This document shows positions 42,865-51,147 of a DNA stretch of 64,000 nt, in pieces. The stretch lies in contig NZ_JAIEUI010000016.1 in NCBI RefSeq assembly GCF_022234545.1, forward strand, positions 122,598-186,597, given 5' to 3'. This DNA is from Paenibacillus piscarius. Its GTDB lineage: Bacteria > Bacillota > Bacilli > Paenibacillales > Paenibacillaceae. Position 1 is the first letter of the stretch, and the number at the start of each line of letters is the position of its first letter. The notes beneath the pieces were generated by a model, which saw nothing but the letters and a program-made list of their open reading frames with translations, had not been told where the DNA came from and ran no database searches. The position numbers were made by a program, and so were the translations under genes.

Positions 42865-45811
42865 CATAAAAGAGCAGGGATTAGAATCGCTAATTATAAG
42901 ACACCTTGTCCTACACAATGGCTTTGAACAAGGCGAAAATACTGACTATAATCGCGAATATGCTATTGATGAAACCCGTCTACTTCGTTTTTTGGAAATA
43001 ACTCAACCCGAACAAATGGAGTTGCTCGGATTAAATAAAAGCAGACAAAAATATAATCAATTTCTTAATCGATTAAGTGGTGAAATAGCCAAGCGTGGTG
43101 TGATTGATGTACTAAGAAACGGGGTGAAAATTTACCCTGCAAATCTTGTAATGTTCTATATGACTCCGTCTGTTAAGAATGCAGAGGCAAAAAAAATGTT
43201 CGAACAAAATATCTTCAGTGTAACCCGTCAACTGATGTATTCCAGGAACATCACCACCCTTGCGTTGGATTTTTGTATCTTCATCAACGGTCTACCAGTT
43301 ATCACTTGTGAGTTGAAAAATCAGCTGACCAGTCAAGATGTAAATGATGCCGTTTGGCAGTATAAAACCGATCGTGATCCTAAGGAACTATTGTTTATGT
43401 TTAAAAGATGCATGGTGCATTTTGCTGTAGATGATGCGAGAGTGAAATTTTGTACAAGACTAAGTGGTAAAAGCTCATGGTTCTTGCCATTTGACAAAGG
43501 CTATAATGACGGCGCAGGTAACCCACCAAATCCCGAAGGAATTATGACAGATTACCTGTGGAAGCAGATATTCAGAAGGGAAGAACTTGCGAATATCATC
43601 GAAAACTACGCTCAAGTGGTGGAACAGATTGATCCCGACACCAAGGTGAAATCACATACACAAATTTTCCCGCGGTATCATCAGATTTCAGTGGTCAAGT
43701 CTTTGCTTGCTAATGTAAAGGCGAATGGAGTAGGACAACGTTATTTAATCCAGCATAGTGCGGGGAGTGGCAAGTCAAATTCTATCGCATGGCTGGCACA
43801 TCAACTTGTGGGCTTGGAGCGTAACGGATCAACCATCATTGATTCGGTTATTATAGTTACCGACCGCGTAAACCTCGACAAGCAAATCCGCGACACTATT
43901 AAGCAGTTCTTGCAGGTTTCCAACACTGTGGTCTGGGCAGAACATTCTAGGGATCTGCGTAAAGCAATTGCTGATGGTAAGAAAATTATCATCACTACTG
44001 TTCATAAATTTCCATTCATCTTGGATGATATAGGTATGGCTCACAAAGGACGCAATTTTGCTATTATCATTGATGAGGCGCACTCCAGCCAAAGCGGTAA
44101 TATGTCCGCTTCTATGAACATTGCTCTTGGTGGTAGCTATAACCCCGAAGATGATATTGAAGATAAAATTAATCGCTTAATGGAAGGACGAAAAATGCTG
44201 ACCAATGCCAGCTATTTCGCCTTTACTGCTACGCCGAAAAACAAAACACTGGAAATGTTCGGTGACTCTGTTCTTCAGCCGGATGGCACGGTGAAACATG
44301 TCCCATTTCATAATTATTCCATGAAACAAGCAATTCAAGAAGGTTTTATATTAGATGTGCTGCAATATTATACGCCCATCAAGAGCTACTATAAGCTGGC
44401 AAAAACCATTACTGAAAACCCAATGTTCGATAAGAAAAAAGCTCAGAAACGCCTCCGTGCCTTTGTTGAGAGTGATCAGTATGCGTTGAACACCAAAGCG
44501 AACATAATCGTTGAGCATTTCCACGAACAAGTTATTTCAAAGGCGAAAATCGGTGGTAAAGCCCGCTGCATGGTGGTAACAGCCAGCATTGAACGAGCCA
44601 TTGACTTTTACTACGCTATTACCAGATGTCTTGCTGAACGGAAAAGTCCATATAAAGCTATCATTGCTTTTTCTGGTGAGAAGGTTTATGGCGGCGAAAC
44701 CCTTACCGAGTCCACTATTAATGGATTCTCCAGCAATCTAATTGAAAAAACTTTCAAAACTGAGCCTTATCGCTTTTTAATTGTTGCGGATAAATTTCAA
44801 ACGGGTTATGATGAACCTTTGCTTCACACCATGTATGTGGACAAGATTTTGACAGATATCAAGGCGGTACAGACTCTATCTCGTTTGAACCGTTCTCATC
44901 CTGATAAACATGATACCTTTGTTTTGGACTTTGTCAACGAGCCTGATGATATTCAAAATTCGTTCTCACGCTATTTCCGCACAACGATTCTGTCAAAAGA
45001 AACCGATCCAAACAAACTTTACGACTTGATTGCCACCATGGAGCAGCATGAGGTTTACACGGAGCACCATGTTGATAACTTTATTGAACTGTATCTTAAC
45101 GGGGCAGAGCGCGATAAGCTCGATCCGATTATAGATGCTTGCGCCGTACTATACAAAGGCTTAGGTGAGGAAGAGCAGGTAGAGTTCAAAGGCTCAGCAA
45201 AGGGATTTGTGCGCACATATGGCTTCTTGGGAGCAATATTACCTTATGGTAACGCTGAATGGGAAAAACTTGCTATCTTCCTAAGGCTGCTCCTGCCTAA
45301 GCTTCCCTCGCCAATAGAAGAAGATCTGTCGACTGGTATTTTGGAAGCTATAGACCTTGACAGTTATCGAACCGAGGCTCAGGCTATGGTTTCTATCCAA
45401 TTGGAGGATTCTGACGCAGAAGTTGACCCAGTGCCAATAGGTACCAACGGAAGCAATCAAATCCTCGAACTTGACTTTCTCAGTAACATTCTATCTACAT
45501 TCAATGACCTTTTTGGCAATATTGACTGGAAAGATGCAGATAATGTTCGGGCTCAGATACAGCGTATTCCGGGTATGGTGTCGCAAGATAAGGCTTATCA
45601 GAACGCTATGAAAAACTCTGACAAGCAAAACGCTCGTATGGAAAGTGATCGTGCTCTTCAAACGGCAATCTTAGGCGTAATGTCGGATAACATGGAACTT
45701 TTCAAGCAGTTTACGGACAATCCGTCTTTCAAGAAGTGGCTAGCGGATATGGTATTTAGTGTGACGTATAACTCTGAAGGTAAGCCTTATGACGGGCAGA
45801 CTTCGATTTAA
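42854..45811 (+). CDS. hsdR: Type I restriction motor/endonuclease subunit
   Basis: 985 aa from GTG 42854, chosen because AAGGAGAGGG precedes it inside the DUF4145 gene; an in-frame ATG at 42812 has none. The N-terminal PD-(D/E)XK nuclease has LDFCIFINGLPVITCELKN. Then an SF2 motor: Walker A SAGSGKSNS (near 305), DEAH box IIDEAHSSQSG (near 405), FTATPKNKT, and QTGYDEP and QTLSRLNR as later motifs. It translocates DNA and cuts unmodified DNA. The C-terminal region probably docks on HsdM/HsdS. Confidence 0.95.
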   Translation: MKTNIKEQGLESLIIRHLVLHNGFEQGENTDYNREYAIDETRLLRFLEITQPEQMELLGLNKSRQKYNQFLNRLSGEIAKRGVIDVLRNGVKIYPANLVMFYMTPSVKNAEAKKMFEQNIFSVTRQLMYSRNITTLALDFCIFINGLPVITCELKNQLTSQDVNDAVWQYKTDRDPKELLFMFKRCMVHFAVDDARVKFCTRLSGKSSWFLPFDKGYNDGAGNPPNPEGIMTDYLWKQIFRREELANIIENYAQVVEQIDPDTKVKSHTQIFPRYHQISVVKSLLANVKANGVGQRYLIQHSAGSGKSNSIAWLAHQLVGLERNGSTIIDSVIIVTDRVNLDKQIRDTIKQFLQVSNTVVWAEHSRDLRKAIADGKKIIITTVHKFPFILDDIGMAHKGRNFAIIIDEAHSSQSGNMSASMNIALGGSYNPEDDIEDKINRLMEGRKMLTNASYFAFTATPKNKTLEMFGDSVLQPDGTVKHVPFHNYSMKQAIQEGFILDVLQYYTPIKSYYKLAKTITENPMFDKKKAQKRLRAFVESDQYALNTKANIIVEHFHEQVISKAKIGGKARCMVVTASIERAIDFYYAITRCLAERKSPYKAIIAFSGEKVYGGETLTESTINGFSSNLIEKTFKTEPYRFLIVADKFQTGYDEPLLHTMYVDKILTDIKAVQTLSRLNRSHPDKHDTFVLDFVNEPDDIQNSFSRYFRTTILSKETDPNKLYDLIATMEQHEVYTEHHVDNFIELYLNGAERDKLDPIIDACAVLYKGLGEEEQVEFKGSAKGFVRTYGFLGAILPYGNAEWEKLAIFLRLLLPKLPSPIEEDLSTGILEAIDLDSYRTEAQAMVSIQLEDSDAEVDPVPIGTNGSNQILELDFLSNILSTFNDLFGNIDWKDADNVRAQIQRIPGMVSQDKAYQNAMKNSDKQNARMESDRALQTAILGVMSDNMELFKQFTDNPSFKKWLADMVFSVTYNSEGKPYDGQTSI

Positions 45812-46032
45812 ACTTGAAAAAATTGTTATGGCTATTGCAATTACTCACATAGTGTCTCGATCTTCATATGTTCCTAGACACAAGAAATGAGTGTCATTGG
45901 TATGAAAATAATCATATGACTTGGATATTTTATCCTTATTTTCATAGTTAGAGTGAGTTGGGGAACCATATCAAAAATAACGGTTAAATAGAGTGGAGAA
46001 TAATAATGTTTTTTCAATGTTTAGTTATGATT

Positions 46033-46281
46033 TCACACTCTTTCCCCCAACAACTCCCCAACCGAAACCTCCAACGCCTTCGCAATAGCAACTACTTCAT
46101 AATCCTGTACAAGCCTATATTGACCCTCTAAGCGAGACAAACTAGTCGGACTAATATCCAACCCAAAGGTTTGCAACCTGGCAAGGAAATCCTTCTGCTT
46201 CATTTTCTTGGCTTTGCGAATTGCTACGACTCGGCTCCCGATTATGTTTTTGTCTCCTGGGGGCTCTTTGCGATGTCTCAT
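46033..46281 (-). CDS. XRE-family helix-turn-helix regulator
   Basis: 82 aa with AGGTGA before ATG 46281. HTH region: IGSRVVAIRKAKKMKQKDFL then ISPTSLSRLEGQYRLV, with VVAIAKALEVSVGELLGE at the end. It lies between two defence gene groups and on the opposite strand. Small regulators of this kind often control restriction genes; which genes it regulates here is not shown. Confidence 0.88.
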   Translation of the reverse strand: MRHRKEPPGDKNIIGSRVVAIRKAKKMKQKDFLARLQTFGLDISPTSLSRLEGQYRLVQDYEVVAIAKALEVSVGELLGERV

Positions 46282-46433
46282 TTCAGTGTCACCTCACAAT
46301 ATTAACCAAATTGTATGCGAGGTGGGAGTTGTTTTAATGCGGATATCGAATTAAAATGAAATAAACCGATAAACGCATTAAAATATCTATACTTCGTTTA
46401 CAACCATAGCTTTGCCAGAAAGGTGAGGGTGTA

Positions 46434-46931
46434 ATGCAAAATCTGATTCACAAGTATGAGGAGGAGAAGCGCATGCTGAATGAACTCGGGCAGAGGCTGC
46501 TGGAGGAAGGTGTTTCGTTAAGCACCAATGAAGCGCTTCAGGCTCAGAGCCGCAGGGTGGATGAACTTATTAATCAGATGTATCAAGAAAGGAACGGATA
46601 TTCGGAGGCTTTGCGTTTAAACTTCTATCCAGGGGGAGATGTGGTGAGTTTTCCGGCGTGGTTCATTCAAACAATTCAGGGTCGATTAAATGAGGTAACT
46701 GCACAAATAGAATATGAATCGGAGCCTAGACAAGCCTTTGAAGAGGAAAGCGAGGCGTTTCAGGCGTTGTTCGACTCCTTAGATATCGCACGTATGCCGA
46801 AATTCGAGGATTGGGAGAATAAACTCCAGGTAAAGCAATCCGTTATTTATGAACGCTTATATCTACAGGGACTGAAGGATGGAATGCAACTTGCACATTC
46901 CTTTAATGCTCCTTCTGCTCTCTCGGAGTAA
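46434..46931 (+). CDS. Hypothetical protein with Spo0E-like N-terminus
   Basis: 165 aa, AAAGGTGAGG before the ATG. The first 45 residues form a helical hairpin (EEEKRMLNELGQRLLEEG then NEALQAQSRRVDELINQMYQ) that resembles Spo0E-type Asp phosphatases, where S-(Q/R)-x-(L/V)-D is the signature, although length and remaining sequence differ. The C-terminal half (LQVKQSVIYERLYLQGLKDG) is helical. This may be a small unknown family instead. It has its own terminator. Confidence 0.6.
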   Translation: MQNLIHKYEEEKRMLNELGQRLLEEGVSLSTNEALQAQSRRVDELINQMYQERNGYSEALRLNFYPGGDVVSFPAWFIQTIQGRLNEVTAQIEYESEPRQAFEEESEAFQALFDSLDIARMPKFEDWENKLQVKQSVIYERLYLQGLKDGMQLAHSFNAPSALSE

Positions 46932-46963
46932 GCACAATAGACAACATAAACATATTCACGTTT

Positions 46964-46990
46964 GGGCTGTCCACGCGACAGCCTTTTTCT
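46964..46990 (+). terminator. Rho-independent terminator
   Basis: GGGCTGTC-CACGC-GACAGCC then TTTTTCTT. Confidence 0.85.
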
Positions 46991-47072
46991 TATGTTCATT
47001 TTGGCAGGGAATCCTTCCCATATTGTCGAATTACCATACATATTGTAAATCCAGAGGATATGAGGTTGGGCT

Positions 47073-47765
47073 ATGTTTGGAGCACTAAAGAAACTCTTCC
47101 AAAAGTCAGACACTAAGCCGCCACAGGCTGCACATAAGACACAAGCTCCAAAGGCTAAGCCCAAGGTTGCTTCCACCAGAATTGGTGATCTAGGCGAGCA
47201 TAAAATTAACATTCAGCTTGATCAACTACCTAAGGACTGTAAATTCTTAAGCGATCTGTTGCTTCCTAATTCTAAGTCTAGAACTGGTTACGCCCAGATC
47301 GATCATGTTGTAATTTCCCCTTATTGCATTTTTGTTATTGAGACGAAAAACAATAATGGAGAAATTAAAGGCGGGAAGGCGGATCAGCAATGGTCGGTGA
47401 GTAACCGGTACAAGATGTATAATCCGCTGAAGCAGAATTACGGGCATATCAAGGCCGTTGAGAGTCTGCTGAAAGATGTGGCCGCTGTAAAATACATCTC
47501 TATGATTTCATTCACGATGAGATGTAGGTTTAGCATTGACCCGGAGCTGCGAAAGATCCACTCGGACGAACTGGTTGTCTATGACGTGGAATTAAGTGAG
47601 TTTATCTCTAGGAAGTTGATCAGCTTGAAGGCGGGAACCTCTGAGCCTCCTATTTCTGCGGGGCAGATTCAAACTATATATGATCATCTGGATCAGGCTA
47701 ATATCACCGATGTCGAGATGCGTAAACTTCATGTCCAGAGAATAAAAGGGAGCAAGAATTATTGA
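47073..47765 (+). CDS. NERD-domain protein
   Basis: 230 aa; GAGGTTGGG precedes the ATG. After a Lys/Pro/Ala-rich start, a nuclease-related NERD domain (about 35-150) shows IGDLGEHKINIQLDQLP, YAQIDHVVISPYCIFVIETK and WSVSNRYKMYNPLKQN. The Asp in QIDH and the E-x-K in ETK fit the PD-(D/E)XK-like core. NERD proteins are thought to act on nucleic acids, but few have been tested. It is followed 30 bp later by an Mrr-like gene, so the two are likely co-transcribed. Confidence 0.85.
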   Translation: MFGALKKLFQKSDTKPPQAAHKTQAPKAKPKVASTRIGDLGEHKINIQLDQLPKDCKFLSDLLLPNSKSRTGYAQIDHVVISPYCIFVIETKNNNGEIKGGKADQQWSVSNRYKMYNPLKQNYGHIKAVESLLKDVAAVKYISMISFTMRCRFSIDPELRKIHSDELVVYDVELSEFISRKLISLKAGTSEPPISAGQIQTIYDHLDQANITDVEMRKLHVQRIKGSKNY

Positions 47766-47795
47766 GATCATTACTTTTATAGAGGAGTGTTAACT

Positions 47796-48818
47796 ATGGG
47801 AAATATGTGGCTTGTACGAGCAGGGGAAAGTGCATACCTTATTGATGAATTTAAAGGGAAAAATGCTGTTGCAATAGGTTGGGAGGAACTGGGTAACATT
47901 AATGCGGTGAAAAATTTACAAGAGATGAAGAAGCTTTTGAAGGTGAAGTATCCTGAATATAAGGATGGTAAAATTAACATTACTGCAGGTCAAATTTTTC
48001 GGTTTGTGAGTGATTTTAAAATAGATGATCTTGTAATTACTTATAATCCGGAAGAGCGTCTCTATTACATAGGAAAAATTCAATCCAATTATGAATATAA
48101 ACCTGGTTATATTACGGATCAGCCCCATATTCGCAGAGTAAATTGGGAGGGGACGGTATCCAGGGATGATTTGTCAGCAAGTGCTCGGAATACGCTTGGT
48201 TCTATTATGACTATTATAGCTATTCCCAATGATGTTCAGAAGGAATTGCTCAAACAAATGACAACTGGACAGATGGAGGGTAATCAACCAAGCCAACCTC
48301 TGGACTCTGTGCAAGTTGAGACGGAGGAAGAGGCTGAAGCATTAGATCTAATTAAGGGCGACGTCATTGAGAAGTCCAACGAGTTTATCAAGGATAAGAT
48401 TGCTAAGTTAAGTTGGGGACAAATGGAGAAATTTGTCGCAGGGATACTCAGAGGAATGGGCTACAAGACAAGAATCACACTTAAAGGGCCAGATGGAGGC
48501 AGAGATATTCTGGCATCTCCAGATGGTCTGGGGCTTGAAGAGCCCAGAATTATAGCAGAAGTGAAGCATCGTAAAGAACGTATGAGTGCTAATGAATTAC
48601 GCAGTTTTACTGGAGGGTTAAGAGGGAAGGACAGGGGAATTTACGTATCTACTGGCGGATTCACCAAAGAAGCGAAGTATGAAGCGGACAGATCGAACAT
48701 CCCTATAACATTAATAGACTTGGATCTACTAGCGGAGTTAGTAACGCAATACTATGATCAATTTGATTCAGAGACACGAACGTTAGTACCATTAAGGAAG
48801 ATATATTGGCCGTTATAA
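47796..48818 (+). CDS. Mrr-like restriction endonuclease
   Basis: 340 aa from ATG 47796, 8 nt after GAGGAG; an in-frame TTG at 47787 lies too close to that site. The N-terminal half (MWLVRAGESAYLIDEFKGKN) resembles the PUA/EVE-like modules that recognise modified bases. The C-terminal half has Mrr catalytic features: GMGYKTRITLKGPDGGRDIL, AEVKHRKERMS (D...ExK) and GGLRGKDRGIYVSTGGFT. This suggests a modification-dependent type IV restriction enzyme. A+T-rich like the hsd genes. Confidence 0.88.
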   Translation: MGNMWLVRAGESAYLIDEFKGKNAVAIGWEELGNINAVKNLQEMKKLLKVKYPEYKDGKINITAGQIFRFVSDFKIDDLVITYNPEERLYYIGKIQSNYEYKPGYITDQPHIRRVNWEGTVSRDDLSASARNTLGSIMTIIAIPNDVQKELLKQMTTGQMEGNQPSQPLDSVQVETEEEAEALDLIKGDVIEKSNEFIKDKIAKLSWGQMEKFVAGILRGMGYKTRITLKGPDGGRDILASPDGLGLEEPRIIAEVKHRKERMSANELRSFTGGLRGKDRGIYVSTGGFTKEAKYEADRSNIPITLIDLDLLAELVTQYYDQFDSETRTLVPLRKIYWPL

Positions 48819-48909
48819 GTTTGAATTTTTTCTTAGGGCTGTCCATGAGAGGGGCCTTCTTCTAAATAATCCTAGACTACTAAAATCAATAACCATCCTG
48901 GAGGACTCC

Positions 48910-51147
48910 ATGCCACTACCCGAAACATTCACACAGATTTTTAAGCGTAAGCAAAAGTCATATATGATGGTCTTAATCCTATCCTTAATTGAAGAGCTTA
49001 GAGCTTCTAAGCGGGAACGAGTTTCTTATGATCGCGTTAAAAAGCGGTTTCTTAACTATTTCATAGCTGAACAAGAAAAAGGAAATCGGGTTGATTTGCC
49101 ACAAGGTAAGAAGTTATGGAGAGAAGCATCTAACAGTCGGTTGAAAGATATGATTAACAGTCCTGTTAAAGCACTTTCGGATATTTTGTTTGTGGATTTG
49201 AAGGATAACACTATCGGGTTTCATACTCAGCTTTACAGACAGCTAGGGGAGGAGGGGCTTTCGCAGTTAGAGAGGCTTGCCGGCGAAGAGCTCCAATCCT
49301 ATAATGCTGCGTTGCAGCGCTTTTCTTTGCAAAGTTATCTGGAGAAAATCTTGGCGGAGTACACCTCTGCTAAAATGGAAGGCTTTGCGGGCCATTCACT
49401 TGGCACATTGTTTCGCCAGACCCTGCCTTCAGAGCTTAAAGTGTTACCCTTCATAGATGAGCAATATAAAGTTCAAGGCTCGGTTGGACAAGGGAATTGG
49501 GCAACGGTTCCTTGGCTGGCAATTCTGGATAAACGAATCACGGAAACGACTCAGCATGGGGAATATGTTGTGTATCTGTTTGCTGAGGACATGAGTGCTG
49601 TGTATCTTACATTTAATCAGGGGGTAACGAAACCAATTCAAGAGAAGGGGCGCAGAGACGGCTATGCTTATCTGAGAGACCGCAAAGAAGCGCTTCTAGA
49701 CCTTCTTGCTCTGACTAATATGAATAAGGATGAGAATATTCGTCTCGTAGATAGCGGTCTAGGACAAGACTATCAGGTATCGACGGTAGCTTACATTAAG
49801 TACGAAAGAGGAAACGTCCCGAACGATGAGCAGCTCATTCAAGATCTTGAGAATGTAATCGAAGATTACCGTCTATATGTGGAATCGGCGATCGCTCCCA
49901 GTGATGACGAAACCATTGATGAGGAAGTGGAACTATTGCCACAACAAGCCGAACCGTTGAAGGATGAGGAAGTTAAAAGTATCCTCCACCACATCCAATC
50001 CCACATCCGCCGCCAAGGCTTCTTTTTCCCGGAGCATCTAATTGAGAATTTCTACCTGTCGCTGAAGGCGAAGCCGTTTGTGATTCTGGCGGGGATCTCG
50101 GGGACGGGGAAGACGAGGCTGGTGAAGCTGTTCGCAGAGGCGTTGGGGGCGACGCGGGATAATGGGCAGTTCACGTTGATTCCGGTGCGGCCGGATTGGA
50201 GTGATCCTGCGGATCTGCTGGGGTATAAGGATCTGGCGGGGCGGTTCCAGCCGGGGCCGGTGACGCAGGTGTTCGTGGAGGCGCGGCAGCCGGAGAACCG
50301 GCATAAGCCGTATTTTATCTGCCTGGATGAGATGAACCTTGCCCGGGTGGAGCATTATTTCAGTGATCTGTTAAGTGTGCTGGAGACGCAGGAGTGGCGG
50401 GAGGGGGAGATTCGGACGCAGGCGCTGATCTCTTCTGCCCTGCTGGGTACGCCTGAGGATGAGCTGAAGTACGGGGGCCTCGGCATCCCGGAGAATGTGT
50501 TCCTGATCGGGACGGTGAATATGGACGAGACCACGCACCCTTTTAGCAAAAAAGTCCTCGACCGCGCCAGCACCCTGGAGTTCAATTACATCAATCTGCA
50601 GCAGTATCCACAGGCGATGACGCAGGAGGCAGACGGTGCCACTGAGCTGGCGGAGCTGAATCATCTGTTCCTCCGTTCCGATTATCTCTCCTTGGCCGAT
50701 GCCTACGAACCTTATCAGGAGCTTGTGGTGCGGACGACCGGAAGGCTGGTTAGGATCAACGCGCTGCTGGAGGATATTCATGCTCATGTGGGGTTCCGGG
50801 TGCGGGATGCGGTGTGCTTCTATATGATCTATAACGAGCGGTATGGCCTGATGGATGAGGAAGAGGCGTTCGACTGGCAGCTCCTGCAAAAGCTTCTCCC
50901 GCGCATTCAAGGCAGTCATTCCTCGGTGCGCCGGGTCCTGCTGGGCCTGATGAAGGAGGCCATTGGCAATGGTACCGGATTAGCAGTGAATATCGAATCG
51001 CTTATGGAGGATGCTTCTCCGCTCTATACGAAGTGGTCTGGCGGGCAGATGCCGCCTGGGGTGAAGCATCCGCAGAGCGCCCGCAAAATGGCTTACATGC
51101 TTAGGAGGCTGGAGGAAGATGGATTCACCTCATACTGGCTCTCGTGA
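48910..51147 (+). CDS. mcrB: McrB-like AAA+ restriction GTPase with MrcB_N domain
   Basis: 745 aa, CTGGAGGA before ATG 48910. The N-terminus is helical; an MrcB_N (DUF3578)-like recognition domain spans about 130-320 (GNWATVPWLAILDKRITETT; YVVYLFAEDMSAVYLTFNQG). The AAA+ domain has Walker A GISGTGKT (near 396), Walker B FICLDEMNLARVEHY and the McrB-type NMDETTHPFSKKVLDRA. It powers cleavage by the next gene's nuclease. The DNA changes inside the gene: row 49021-49080 has 19 of 60 G/C, row 50101-50160 has 41 of 60, with the shift near 49985 (residue 358). Confidence 0.92.
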   Translation: MPLPETFTQIFKRKQKSYMMVLILSLIEELRASKRERVSYDRVKKRFLNYFIAEQEKGNRVDLPQGKKLWREASNSRLKDMINSPVKALSDILFVDLKDNTIGFHTQLYRQLGEEGLSQLERLAGEELQSYNAALQRFSLQSYLEKILAEYTSAKMEGFAGHSLGTLFRQTLPSELKVLPFIDEQYKVQGSVGQGNWATVPWLAILDKRITETTQHGEYVVYLFAEDMSAVYLTFNQGVTKPIQEKGRRDGYAYLRDRKEALLDLLALTNMNKDENIRLVDSGLGQDYQVSTVAYIKYERGNVPNDEQLIQDLENVIEDYRLYVESAIAPSDDETIDEEVELLPQQAEPLKDEEVKSILHHIQSHIRRQGFFFPEHLIENFYLSLKAKPFVILAGISGTGKTRLVKLFAEALGATRDNGQFTLIPVRPDWSDPADLLGYKDLAGRFQPGPVTQVFVEARQPENRHKPYFICLDEMNLARVEHYFSDLLSVLETQEWREGEIRTQALISSALLGTPEDELKYGGLGIPENVFLIGTVNMDETTHPFSKKVLDRASTLEFNYINLQQYPQAMTQEADGATELAELNHLFLRSDYLSLADAYEPYQELVVRTTGRLVRINALLEDIHAHVGFRVRDAVCFYMIYNERYGLMDEEEAFDWQLLQKLLPRIQGSHSSVRRVLLGLMKEAIGNGTGLAVNIESLMEDASPLYTKWSGGQMPPGVKHPQSARKMAYMLRRLEEDGFTSYWLS

